A stretch of DNA of 64,000 nt from the NCBI RefSeq assembly GCF_008831285.2, contig NC_045149.1, forward strand, positions 12,092,629 through 12,156,628, written 5' to 3'. The notes under the pieces were generated by a model, which was not told the origin of the DNA, ran no database searches, and saw only the letters and a program-made list of their open reading frames with translations. Shown one piece after another: positions 46,501-57,119 of the stretch (position 1 is its first letter; each line of letters opens with the position of its first letter). The position numbers and the translations under genes were made by a program. The DNA comes from Nymphaea colorata. Its lineage: Eukaryota > Streptophyta > Magnoliopsida > Nymphaeales > Nymphaeaceae.

Positions 46501-48314
46501 AATGTGCAGACCTTTCGCATCAATTTCTTTTGAATTAGCATCATCTTCCTCTTATACAAATCCCATCGCCCCACTTTTTTCTTTTTCTTTTTGATATTCT
46601 TTCTTTTATGTTTTGCATAAGGAGCATACCGATCTTCCACAAGTTTTGATACTCCAGCATCCTTATCTGTATCAACCCATGAAGTGAAACATTTTGTTAT
46701 GGTAATCTGTATGTATATTTTCCATAACTCATCTGAAATATGTAAATTCATCTACACTGTAGTACTGTGTAGCTTTTCAAAAGATTGTGCTTCCTAGAGT
46801 GCCTACTAGTCTTTAGCTTGCTTTAAATTTTGTTATGTTTATATTTAATCGTCCTATTTGGTTGTATGTTTTACTCACACACACTCAGCCTACCTGCACC
46901 CAGGGTCTATTTGAAAATTGTTGTGAGAGAGTTATGTGCGATATAAGGGCATGTGGATGCAAAAAGTTAACATTTGAACTTAGAGTAGATGTAGTTAAGG
47001 AATTACTCTTTAAAAGAAGAATGCTCAATTTTAAGAAGTTGAATGAGTAAAAACAATAAGACTAGCAGCTGGAGGAACAAATTTAAGAGAGCTCATTATA
47101 AATGACCTTTTCTTTGTGAATGTTGCAATTGTTAGGACAGAAACCAAGATGATCAATGCACTTGTATTCATATAATTTTGCAATACATGCATGCAATCAC
47201 TATGTTTGTAGTTCTTATGTTTGTGCTGTTTAGCACGTGGTAGCATTCTTACTACATCCATTTGCGGGCTTGCTTAAGGACCTTGTGTTCATTGTCACTT
47301 TATGACCTATGATTAAATTATTTTACATTATTCAGGAGGCAGCTTTTGATGCTGACGAGGTGTACTTGGCAGCAATTGACAAATTTGATGCCATGCTAGC
47401 AAGTAACAATGGGTATGCAGCATATGGTGAGACACAGTTTAATTGCAGGACCTTACTATTGTTTCAGCCCTGGATGCATTGCCTAATCATCTTTATTTTA
47501 TTTTATTTTGTGAATTCTACAAATTATTTGAAAAGTGGAGCTCTCCAAGTTCTAGAAATTGAAGAACACGATTGATTTTCCAGCTACTGGAGTTGTTCTT
47601 TTGGACCAAAGTTTATAGCTTACAAGATGCATGTTCCTACCTGAATTTGGGAAACTCAGGGGAATGAGACCCAATATGATGAGCGGAAGAATGAATAATA
47701 ACTATTTTTTTGTAGTTGGCAAGATGTGACCTTGATATGTGTTGCGCTTTTACTTTCTCCGATGAACTTGTTGTGTTTGGGCGATTTATTTGTTAGAGCT
47801 TGTCGAATTAACATTACAAATATTAGTTACTTTGGTGAATTTGTGCTCATAACGACTGTTAAAATCTGTTGCATTGATTGAATTCAACTAGTGGTCCAAT
47901 CATTACTTGATCCTATGTTCAGAACAGCAGTGATCTATGACAAAAGAAAGCATCTTCCTGATGGTGTGAGAATCTGTATTACAAGATTTGCCTAGAAAGG
48001 TTACTTTTTCTATGTTTTTTGCATATGGCCTGTAATTCCATTCAAAAATCAACAATTTTCTGTGGACTTCTCATGGTAATATATAGATTTCGTTTGTTTC
48101 CAGCTGTATGTTTGATTCTCAATTGAATTGTTTTCTTACAGCATTGTTCAGGTGGGGCATGGTCTTGCAACAAAGGTCTCTTCTTCGGCATGTTGGAAAC
48201 AAAGAAAGGATGAAGTTGTTGCTTCATGCAAAGAGGCTCTTTGCGGATGCACTTACTCTTGATCCCAGCTGCATGCAGGCAAAGGAAGAACTCTCTTTTT
48301 GTAGTCAACATTAG
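43543..48314 (+). CDS. TPR-like protein with transit-peptide-like N terminus and two membrane segments, four exons
   Basis: Proposed exons: 43543-43828, 44311-46250, 47336-47426, 48142-48314; introns are GT-AG, phases match, the total is 2490 nt and gives 829 residues. Residues 1-65 are rich in Ser, Arg and Ala with few acidic residues, as in plastid transit peptides. Hydrophobic segments lie at about 136-152 (VGLFFLGFMSALAV) and 156-177 (PAVIPVCIFLFVSG). A long polar, low-complexity region follows. From about residue 595 the C terminus is helical and TPR-like, with LLSEAKECL, RMLTRSADLLSRATKMNP, YRVALAIDGDDTRALYNWG and RLFADALTLDPSCMQAKEEL spaced like paired TPR helices. I infer a plastid membrane protein with a scaffold-like domain facing one side; its function is unknown. 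Start chosen at the first ATG of exon 1; the upstream TTG is ignored. The exon 1 to exon 2 junction is the least certain step. Confidence 0.8.
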
Positions 48315-48792
48315 TTAAAATACCGACACATTGTTTCTTTTTGATGAAGGTACCATTGTTTCTTCTGAATTTGATTATGTATGTGTATTGTTGTGTACCA
48401 CACTAAGGAACCATTAACTAGTCTCTGTTCCAAAGGAACTTTTAGTACTTTCAACCAGATTTTATTTCCAAAAGAATTTCTTATCATATTATCACCAAAA
48501 ATGTTTTCCATGAAATTGTCACAATATTTTCCCTCAAAAACTTTTGATTGTATTTTGAAGTTTTTTTTTAATCTTTGGTTTCTTGTAGCATTTTAGAAAC
48601 TATTTTGAAGCTTTTGCTATGCTTTTGTCGGGAAATTAGTAGAAGACTCTTAATTTATAAAATTTTCTGCTTCTTTTATATACTTCCCATTTATTTGAAA
48701 TCCTGATATATTTTCTAGAGAAACAAGTTTGCTGGAAACTACCTAAAGAAACCCCGCCTTTAACCAAAAACTAAATGTGTCACAGTTATATA
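48315..48792. other. Downstream flank of the TPR gene
   Basis: T-rich DNA without a coding signal; probably contains the 3' UTR. It ends with the left target repeat GTTATATA (48785-48792) of the next MITE. Confidence 0.4.
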
Positions 48793-49286
48793 CTATGTCA
48801 CACGGAGGAGTACCCGCACGGTACGGGTACGAGTACGGCCCTGGGTGCGGCAAAGGTGCGGTCAACGCAGTATCGGGTACGGTCAACGTACTCGGGAACA
48901 TTTTTGTCCATTTTCGGACTCGGTCAACTTTGACCGAGTCCAAAGTTGTCCAGTTTTTGAGTTGAAAATTAAAAATCCACCTCTCTTTTCCTGTTTCCTT
49001 TTTCACTCTAAACCTTTCTTGTACATAGTTCCTCACAACTTTTCATTTAAAATCTTCCATACAATGTTTCGAAAATTGATCCCTTCTCTATAACTTGATT
49101 CTTCAATAATAGTGTGAGCCATAACCATAGCGATGTCAATATATCTTAAAAGTGTGACATGATTCTCCTTCTAATCTTGATGATGCGACGGAGAATCAAG
49201 AAAGCTGATATATTTGTATGTTAATTACTTCCATACTGTGTTTTGGATCATGATTTATGAATATGTTATTCATTTTGAAATTTTTT

Positions 49287-49321
<35 letters not shown>

Positions 49322-49406
49322 GGCCACACCCCCCGCACCCAAATTTTTTTAAAATGGTCCGTATCCGCACCGGTACCCCACCCGTACCCGTACCAATGTG
49401 ACATAG
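48793..49406. mobile_element. hAT-like MITE, family A copy 3
   Basis: A 614-bp element beginning CTATGTCACACGG and ending GTGACATAG, flanked by a perfect 8-bp repeat GTTATATA (48785-48792, 49407-49414). Left subterminal GGTACGGGTACGAGTACGG and right subterminal CCGCACCGGTACCCC motifs match copy 1 (347-1055). A perfect hairpin with 12-bp arms lies at 48916-48941, equivalent to that at 503-526. The interior phrase TTTTGGATCATGATTTA is shared with copy 1, and a TA tract (49289-49320) occupies the same place before the right end. No transposase. Confidence 0.85.
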
Positions 49407-49473
49407 GTTATATATATATAAGCATACTTTTAAACGCTTTCAGAACAATTGACATAGGTTATATATATATAGG

Positions 49474-49506
<33 letters not shown>
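49407..49506. repeat. TA-rich tract with repeated GACATAGGTTATATA
   Basis: The end of the MITE plus target (GACATAGGTTATATA) is echoed at 49451-49465, followed by TA microsatellite to about 49505. It may be a partial duplication of the MITE right end, or a chance product of TA slippage. Confidence 0.5.
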
Positions 49507-49507
<1 letters not shown>

Positions 49508-49880
49508 TGTTGTATTACCGTATCAAAACCAAACTCCTAATTGAACTTAAAACCTTAATCTAACCTTATGAAGAGAAGGTAGTATATACGCCATGAGCGA
49601 AACAAGGACGGTACTCTTTCTAGGTAGATCCCATACCTTACGAGAAACCCCTTCTTTGGGAAACCAGTCTCACTTATCTTTCTTAGGTGAAACCTTACGA
49701 AGACGCCGAGACAAAGCCTCTTCCTCCAACAACCACAACTTATAGTTGGAATAGCTTGCTGATATCTCGGAGGACCAGCAAGAAAGAGGACTTTGTCAGG
49801 TCCTAAACCTTGAAACCCTTTACCATCATAATGAGTGGAAACGGTTATAGGGTAGATATGTTTATAATAGGGAGATTTCC

Positions 49881-50072
49881 ATGTCTGTCCTAGAAAACCA
49901 GGCAGAAGCAATTCCACTTCTAAATTCTGAAAGTGTTAGGTTACTTAAATATAGAGGTTATAATCCTATTCATATAGGATTGATAGTGGTGAAAATCAAA
50001 CCTCTCCATCGAAGGAATACAGGTGCCAAGTGCTTCACATGGTACTTGATAAAAGATTTCAAAAGCTGCTAA
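49881..50072 (+). pseudogene. Caulimovirid movement-protein-like fragment
   Basis: A 63-codon frame contains YNPIHIGLIVVKIKPLHR, which resembles the conserved core of caulimovirid movement proteins (Y..IH.G.....IKPL). The remainder of the protein is broken by stops both upstream and downstream. Movement proteins open plasmodesmata for virus spread; this fragment cannot act. Confidence 0.55.
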
Positions 50073-50509
50073 AGCAAATTTAGGGGCCATGCATCACAAG
50101 GAATTAAATTTATAAAACCCAAAGCCTATAGTTCAGATGAACTTGCACGTTTGGAATGGAACGTAAGAAAATTTGTTGGATGCCCCAACATCTATTCCCC
50201 AAGATGCCATGCACTATGAAGATGCATAGACAAGAGTTCATTTGGTTCATCACCTATGACTATGAACAACAATATAAGACATCATCCTAAGATGATGATC
50301 AGTCACTTAAAGACTTAGAAGATATGCAGTCAAGACAGTCTGTATCCTTCTAAAATATGAAAAGGTTGAATATCTAGATTTAAGTCTACCCAAAAAAATC
50401 TTGTACAGTATGTATTAGCCAAGACAATGTTAGCCATTTCTGTTTCAGTATGTATACTTTTGGTTCACCGAGTTCCTTTAGTAATTTGTCGTACTTTGTT
50501 TCTATGTCG

Positions 50510-51720
50510 GTGAACCAAAAATCACACCCGAGTATGAAGAATTTATCAAGAAAATTGATAAGTTAGTCCTTAAAACATCTGAACCTCTCAGATCAAAACT
50601 AAGCATTAAATATTTGTTCATTAAAAGAAAAGATGAACAAACCAAAAATCGAAATAAAATTCTGTTTCCTAAAGAATTAGGACTCAAATTAGATAATATG
50701 GTACAACTCATAGAATTAGAAGACCATTTAAAAAATTCAAACCAATCGTAAATAAATCAGGACATCTATTTAGATCCAGAAAATAATATTAGAGTAACAC
50801 CTCTTATAAAAGACGAGTCAGTCAATGAAGATATAGTTTCAGAAATTAATTCCTTAGTAGGAATTCTTGTTAAAAAATTATATGGAATCCCATGCAGCAA
50901 ACCAACAGCTATTGAAGAATATATGAAAGATAAACATTATGGTTATCCCTTTCAGATGATAATATTCGGAAATACATGACATCCATAAAGATTATAAACC
51001 TAAAGGAAAACTATATCCTTTAGAAATAATAGATAATCACAAACTTGTAGATCACGGAAGAATATTACACATTGCAGCACATGATCCACAACTCTGGCCT
51101 CAAGTGATAGACCAGTGGGCAGTGGGGTGCAATCATGATAAAGGATTACCTAAAAACAAATTTAGGTCATAAAGATGCCAAAAAAATGGTAGTCTATTTA
51201 GAAACCTATTTAGGAGAAGCTGCTAGATCTCAATGAGAAGCGTATAAAAAATACTTACCTGAAGAACTGGAAAATGATATATCCATTGGAATAAATCTCT
51301 ATAACTTTGTCTTTGGGGTCCAAATGATTCTAACAGAAACCAGTCCTAATACAAGAATGGAAGAAGCTCAAAAGCAAGCTGTTTGCAGACTCGAACAACT
51401 GAGTCTGACAAATTGGAATTAAATTAAATAATTCCTACAAACATATTATTAGTATACTACCATTTCTAGAAATTCATATGACAGAGATATGGGAAAGACT
51501 TTTCCGAAAGCTCCCTGCAGCATTAGGAGAAGAAATTGTTAATGGATGGACAACATATGTCCAAAGTCACCAATCCCTACAAATCTCTCAAAATATCACC
51601 TGCAGAATTGGTTATGTCTGTAACTGTTTAGAAAAGAAATGTACAGAAATTAAAATACAGAAACAGCTCAATGGTGGCCATTCTTTATATAAAAAAATTT
51701 ATACTCCTTAAAAATTTGGA
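50510..51720 (+). pseudogene. Caulimovirid coat-protein-region relic
   Basis: Several Lys/Glu-rich frames follow one another with stops and shifts (for example near 50985, 51170 and 51235). A cysteine-containing stretch CRIGYVCNCLEKKC at about 51601-51642 lies near the end. The position between movement protein and polymerase, and the charged composition, suggest the capsid region; no single motif proves it. Confidence 0.45.
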
Positions 51721-52569
51721 TCTTCAAACGGAACAAAAAAACCTGTACATAGGAGACAACAAAAGCAATTAGCTGAAGAACCAAGAGAAGAACTAAAAAA
51801 TATTTCTTCAGAAAATAAAAAAATTAAAGCTCCATATCTAAATAAAGACACATGTTCACAAATATGACCAACAACGAAATTATAAAAATATGCTTAGTTG
51901 TATTTATGCAATAAAAATAATAATTTGGGAAGCTGTTGCCCAAATTGTTAAATGCATACACAAAGGAGGCAATCCTTCACAAACCAAGAACTTATTAACA
52001 TAGACGAATATGTTCGTGTTTCTGAATCAATTTACTCTATCGTGCCTGTTGATGACATTAAAAAATTCAGAAATAATAATAGTTCTGAAGAAGAAAATTA
52101 TCCATTAATAAATAAATTCACAAAAACGAAACATTAGACTTACAAACCAATGTTTTGGATGAGTTTATAGAATTATGTGACTCCATAAATGACTTAATAC
52201 TGTGACCATAATTGGAATTTTAAAGAAGGCAATTTAAACAAGCCCTACTTTAATTGCTTCAGGTTTCCAAGTATGGAAAACAAATGGAAAGGTACCCTCT
52301 CTCTTTTGCATAAGTTTGTAGGCTCTGCTTAAAACTTCTCGAACTACACTTGGAACTATTAAACCAATACACAGTAAAAACTAAAGAGAAACTAGAGGAA
52401 TCTAGTTTCGAAAGGAGAATTCGGAGATTAGCAAATTATAAAGATGAGATAGAATCTTTTAAATCTAAATACAAGATCCAATGATAGATTTACAAGAACA
52501 AATAAGAAGATTCTCAGGACAACCATCCTCCTCTATGTATATGCATACAGAACTAAAATCTTCAGATCT

Positions 52570-53150
52570 GATAGACTTGAAGATAAAAAGATACTCCAAC
52601 AATTTTTAGGTATCTTAAACTATGCACATCCATATATTATTCAGCAACATTAGTTAGTAGCATGATTATATGCAAAACTTAGACCAAACAGTGTAATCTT
52701 CTTCAATCAAGAAAACATACAATAATTTAAGAAAATCAAACAGTTGGTCAACCAACTCAAACCATTATGATTACCACTTAGCTCAGATTATTTGATACTC
52801 CAAACAAATGACTTACACCTTGGCTGAGGAGTTGTTTTATTAGCTAAACCCTCAAAGTATGATTTAAAAGCCACAAAAGCAATATGTCGATATGCTTCGG
52901 GAAAGTTCATGGAAAAAGATAATATTTCCTCCATAGATATAAAATTATTAGCAATATCATATGTTTTAAAATCCTTTGAATTATTCATTCTTAGAAATCA
53001 ATTCTTTATTAGAACTGATTGTGTGGCCATTGTGAAATTTTTATGCACAAATGAAACAGGGAAAAGATCTGCAAGGAGATGGCTGAATTCCACATATCCA
53101 GGAATCACAGATATTTTGTCTCGTTTACTGTCAATCCAAAATGAATAAAA
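52570..53150 (+). pseudogene. Caulimovirid reverse transcriptase C-terminus and RNase H relic
   Basis: Short blocks in order: a GILNYAHPY-like thumb motif (about 52600-52630), ICRYASGKFMEKD (about 52885-52920), and FIRTDCVAIVKFL (about 53010-53045), followed by LSRLL at about 53117. These are typical of the caulimovirid polymerase end. The catalytic YxDD part upstream is absent and stop codons separate the first two blocks. Confidence 0.7.
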
Positions 53151-53160
53151 TGACATTTTT

Positions 53161-53560
53161 ATCTAAGTCTGTACAAGTATGTACAAACAAAAGTACATAC
53201 GGAAAATGTATATGACATTGTTGCATTTTTTCCCAACAATCCCCATCCCTTCAGCCGACCGATCAACGAGCATCATCCGTTACAAAGTGAGGACCTAATG
53301 AAGGCAAATAATCATAGCATCATTACAACTGCTGAGTACAATGCAAATCATAACCAGATCTCCGATAAATCATTATATGAGTATAAGTGTATATAAATTG
53401 TTTTGTATAGTCTCAATGCTTCTTCATCTTTTCCTTCATCCAATATTTTATCCATTCCTTTTGTTTATATTACCTGCATCCTTCCTATTTCTTCATATTC
53501 ATAACGGTGACCATTAGAACCTACTGACTCTTAGTTCGATCTTCATATTGGTAGATTGTT
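53161..53560. other. Intergenic between viral relic and LINE
   Basis: No coding signal recognised; may still include viral non-coding remains. Confidence 0.35.
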
Positions 53561-53679
53561 TAAGCGGTTCTCAAGATAAATCTGGATGCTCTCCTAGACA
53601 TGTCTTCTTGGAGGGATTTCAATTGTTTTCTGGCCAATTGCAGATTTAGTTTAATGACCTCATTGCCTTACCACACGGT

Positions 53680-55350
53680 TGAATGGTAGAGGTGAGAGAG
53701 AAAATGTGTGCTGCAGAATTGGTTGGACATTGACAAGTGATTCCTGTAAACTGCTAAATTCATTCAAATTTGAGCTACAGACCTTGGCCAAAACTATTTC
53801 AGACTATATCCTTCTTATTCTTGTTACTTCTAAGGGTGATGACAGATTGTTTGGTAAGAAACTATTTCGTTTTTATTCATGTTGGATGTTGCAGGATGCT
53901 TACAAAAGGATTGTACACAGTCGCTGGTCAGAAAGGACTAATGGTCGTCAGGTTGTGCTATGATCAGGTTGCTAAAGAAACTTGAATACACTAGAGAGAG
54001 TCTTTCAAGATGGAATTTTAATTGCTATGGTGATTTAGGAAATGAGCAATTAAGCAGGAATTGCAGCTGATTCAGAAACACATTCACAAAGGTGAGTCGT
54101 TGGATTTTGAATATGAATGGTGCTTAAGGAAAGAAGAGGAAGAAGTTTTTTGGAAACAGAAATCAAGGATAAATTGGTTGATGTTAGGTGATAAAAACAC
54201 TTCTTCCTTCCAAGCTTGTTCCAAGACTGCTCAAAGCAAGAAAAAGATGTCTATGATTTCTTGCAATGGGGTTAGAGTAGAAGGGTCTGAGCTCATTCAA
54301 TGCTTGCAAGCATTATTTTTATGATTTTTTTCTATGACAATAGGAGCTCAGATTCATTTAACCTGAAAGCAGGTCTGGTGGTGTCTTCGGCTGATAATGA
54401 TTTTCTTTTGACGCCAGTCAATAGAGTGGAGGACAAAGAAGCTATGTTCAGTTTGAAGGTTGGCAAGGCTCCTGGACCAAATGGGTTCATGGAAGGTATT
54501 GGAGCATTGTGGAAAATGATGTGGTTCGTGTGGTTCAGGACTTTTTCAAGAAAGGTAAGTAAAGAAGGTAAGTCTATCACATTTCGTTTTAATTCTGAAA
54601 GTAAATGATGATGAAGATATTAGGGATTTTAGGCCTATAGGTTTATGTAATTGTTCTTATAAAACAATTTCAAGAGTTACTGTGGCCAGAATGGAAGTAA
54701 AATCATGAAGATTGTTGATGTAAGTTAAGATGCTTTTGTTCCTAGTCATCTTATTTAAGACTGAAGATCTTATTGAATATTTGGATTGGTGTAAGCTTAG
54801 TCTCCTAATTAAATATTTGAGACTACCTTTATTTGTTGGGAAAATGGAAGTGCCTTACTGTGAGGATCTAGTGGCCAAAGTTTCAAAAAGGGTAGCTCAA
54901 TGGAGATGCCATTTACTTTCCTATGCAGCAAAATTGTGCTTGGTTAAGCATGTTATACACCAATTAATAGGATATTGGATGATGGTGTTCCGTCTTCCAG
55001 GGGAGATGATAAAGAAGTTGAATAAAAACTGTTGTTTGTTTATATGGGGAGAAAGAGACCAGTTGAGGAGACATCATTGTTAACTGGAAACTGACCTGCA
55101 GGCTGACAAGAGAAGGTGGTTTGAGTCTAATTGATCTGGATTGATTTAACAAAGCCCAAGTGATCCTCTTAGCTATTAGATTCTTACCCTCAGACTTGAT
55201 CTAGGCTGGATTTGTGAGAGCTAAATATTTGTGGAATGGAAGTTTGTGTTCCCTTGATGTTCAAATTCTCTTGGAGGTGGAAGGCTTATGTTTGTGATGA
55301 GAAGAGATTGGGCTTGCAGTTCGATGGGAGTTGTGTAATAGTACTAGAGC
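53680..55350 (+). pseudogene. LINE endonuclease-reverse transcriptase, deleted core
   Basis: Recognisable blocks on either side of about 54715 belong to the region before RQGD and the region after YADD, so the catalytic core has been deleted. Frames change several times. It is not functional. Confidence 0.7.
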
Positions 55351-55450
55351 CATGTTTTGGATTGAATGTTGGGTATCTTGTACCATCTTATTTCTACTGA
55401 TGATTTTGATTTTTGCAGTAAAGCAATCTCTTACACCGTTTTCAATCTTT

Positions 55451-55661
55451 GGGTGAGCAGGAGGTTAACAACCTACTGCCCAAGGAAAACCTGAAGGCCC
55501 CTCCATTCCCCCTGCCTCCAGGGTCCGAGGTTGCATTGGGACTTGGATGGGGCACGGTACACTTTTCATATTTAGTATTGTGATCCTTCCTTTAACAGTC
55601 GAACAGGCGACGTGCTTTTTACATGCTTGCCTGTCCAACCAGCTATGCTACGCCCCTTGAG
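55451..55661 (-). repeat. SINE with tRNA-like head, inserted in the LINE
   Basis: Read on the - strand it begins CTCAAGGGGCGTAGCATAGC with TAGCTGGTTGG resembling an A box and GTTCGACT resembling a B box about 45 bp later; it ends near GGTTGTTAACCTCCTGCTCA. An 8-bp repeat AGCAATCT at 55422-55429 and 55672-55679 may be its target duplication, implying an insertion of 55430-55671. LINE coding sequence resumes after it. A shorter copy lies at 20099-20251. Confidence 0.65.
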
Positions 55662-55689
55662 GCATGCTGTTAGCAATCTGAAATTCCTG

Positions 55690-56140
55690 CATTATAATGA
55701 GCTCATGTGTAGTCTCCAATCCCTGTAGCTAAAGCTTGTAATTGGTACTGTTCAGCTGAATTCTAGTTATGATATTTTGAGTATGGGGCAATGATGATAT
55801 AGCAAAGATGAAAAGGATAGAGATTTATCATCGAATCATGTGGAGGGGAGAGGAAACTCCACAGTTTTCTATTTGGCAGTCATATGCTATTCCGAGGGTC
55901 AACTGGACTCTATTCTGTGCTATGAAAAATAGATGTCTCACCATGGACAAGGCTAAAACGATTTGGCATTGCAATGGCCAATCGCTGACCCACTATAAAG
56001 AAGCAAATGAGTCTCTTGCATATTTTTATTCACTGCAAGTTTGCACATGCCATATGGAAGTTTGTACAATTAGTAATAATGATTGGCAAATTCCACAACC
56101 AAATGCACCAGTACAACTATTTTGTTCCATCTAGCTGGAT
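55690..56140 (+). pseudogene. LINE C-terminal zf-RVT-like fragment
   Basis: FSIWQSYAIPRVNWTLFCAM followed by NRCLTMDKAKTIW (about 55868-55970) resembles the plant LINE block PR..F..W....RL.T.D. It continues the relic broken by the SINE. Confidence 0.65.
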
Positions 56141-57000
56141 CTTTCTAATGAAAACCCTGTGTTGACTAATGCTTTCTTCATTTACCATCGATAATCTCAA
56201 TATTATTTTTTTCTCAAAAATAATATATAACTGCCATTCTCTCTCACGATGGATAGTTTTGGGTCCAGCCCATCATGCGCAGATCCAAATCCAACATTAT
56301 ATGTGGATCAATGCAGGTTTAAATGTGCCATTGTGTTTTACGTCTTCTCCTAGATTTTGTGCTTTAATTGGGGATTGTGCATGGCTTTCTCACGAAGCTG
56401 GATTTGTACATGGATTATTTGATGTTATAAAAAATAGGTTCTTGAATCGAATTGAAAAGCCAGATGATTTAGGGAGTCAGTGAATCCAATAGGAATTGAA
56501 ATCATTTGTAAATAGGATTAGTAAAAATAATTTTTAATTTAAAAATAAATAAACTTTAAAAATATTAAATAAATAGAAGCAAGAAGAAAAATAATAATAA
56601 TGTAAAATCTTTTATACTTTATATCAAGTCCATTACCAAATGAGAACACATCTTTATCAAATTCTTGACCTTTTCAACATTAAAGTCCTTAAGGGGGTGT
56701 TTGAATTGCTGGTATTCCACTGTTGCAGCGGAACACAAATACCACATCCACAAAAAATACAATGCCCAAACAAATGTGGAATAAAACTACTAAGTGTTTC
56801 AGGTGGATCTGGTATTATTATGCCAGCAAGTGCCACCTATATATGTGTGACTTTAATGCTAGGTGTTTTATTCCACGCGTAAAATCCGTCTGTCTCATGC
56901 ACCTTCATCTTGTTTTTCTCACCAAAACTAAAGACACAAAGCTCAAACAACCGAAGCCCATCTCAGGTTTCAGCAGGGCATTTTCTACCTGTGTCACTCA
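56141..57000. other. Intergenic; possible MITE end at 56691
   Basis: AT-rich DNA. AAGGGGGTGTTTGAATTG at about 56691 looks like the left end of a PIF/Harbinger-type MITE, but no matching right end was found. Confidence 0.35.
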
Positions 57001-57017
57001 AACAACGTTTTTTGTGC

Positions 57018-57084
57018 TAATGTCTCTCTCTCTCTCTCTGTCTCTCTCTCCATCTCTCTTTCTTTCTTTCTTTCTTTCTTTCTA
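57018..57084. repeat. CT / CTTT microsatellite
   Basis: CTCTCT tract passing into TTTC repeats, immediately before the candidate small gene; it could be part of a leader. Confidence 0.85.
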
Positions 57085-57119
57085 AAACGCCCAAATGGCC
57101 TGCTATCTCAATACCAACG

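Larger units (their letters stand above)
49600..53160 (+). mobile_element. Integrated caulimovirid (plant pararetrovirus) relic
   Basis: The + strand carries, in viral order, a movement-protein-like segment (about 49880-50070), coat-protein-like frames (about 50510-51720), a short frame downstream (51952-52137), and the end of a reverse transcriptase with RNase H (about 52570-53150). The order and RNase H motifs fit Caulimoviridae. The copy is defective: stop codons and frameshifts occur throughout, and the protease plus the catalytic part of the reverse transcriptase are missing between about 52140 and 52570. These viruses do not need integration, so this is a fossil insertion. Genus and exact ends are not determined. 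Confidence 0.7.
53561..56140 (+). mobile_element. Second LINE relic, split by a SINE
   Basis: Endonuclease end (FYSCWMLQDAYKRIV near 53880), EEVFWKQKSRINWLMLGDKN (about 54145), KVGKAPGPNGF (about 54460), FRPIGLCNCSYKTI (about 54629), KYLRLPLF and VAQWRCHLLSYAAKLCL (about 54820-54940), RAKYLWNG (about 55220) and, after the SINE, PRVNWTLFCAMKNRCLTMDK (about 55890-55950). This is the plant L1-type ORF2 order. The RQGD and YADD part of the polymerase is missing near 54700-54740. Stops are frequent. Confidence 0.75.

Noticed and set aside
46425-46751. 108-codon Lys-rich ORF antisense in TPR gene intron 2
   Set aside because: Poly-Lys comes from a TTTTTC run; no domain recognised and no splice support.
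55430-55671. Possible nuclear tRNA gene
   Set aside because: Only the head and A/B-box-like motifs resemble a tRNA; no cloverleaf can be drawn, and a second copy exists, so SINE is preferred.
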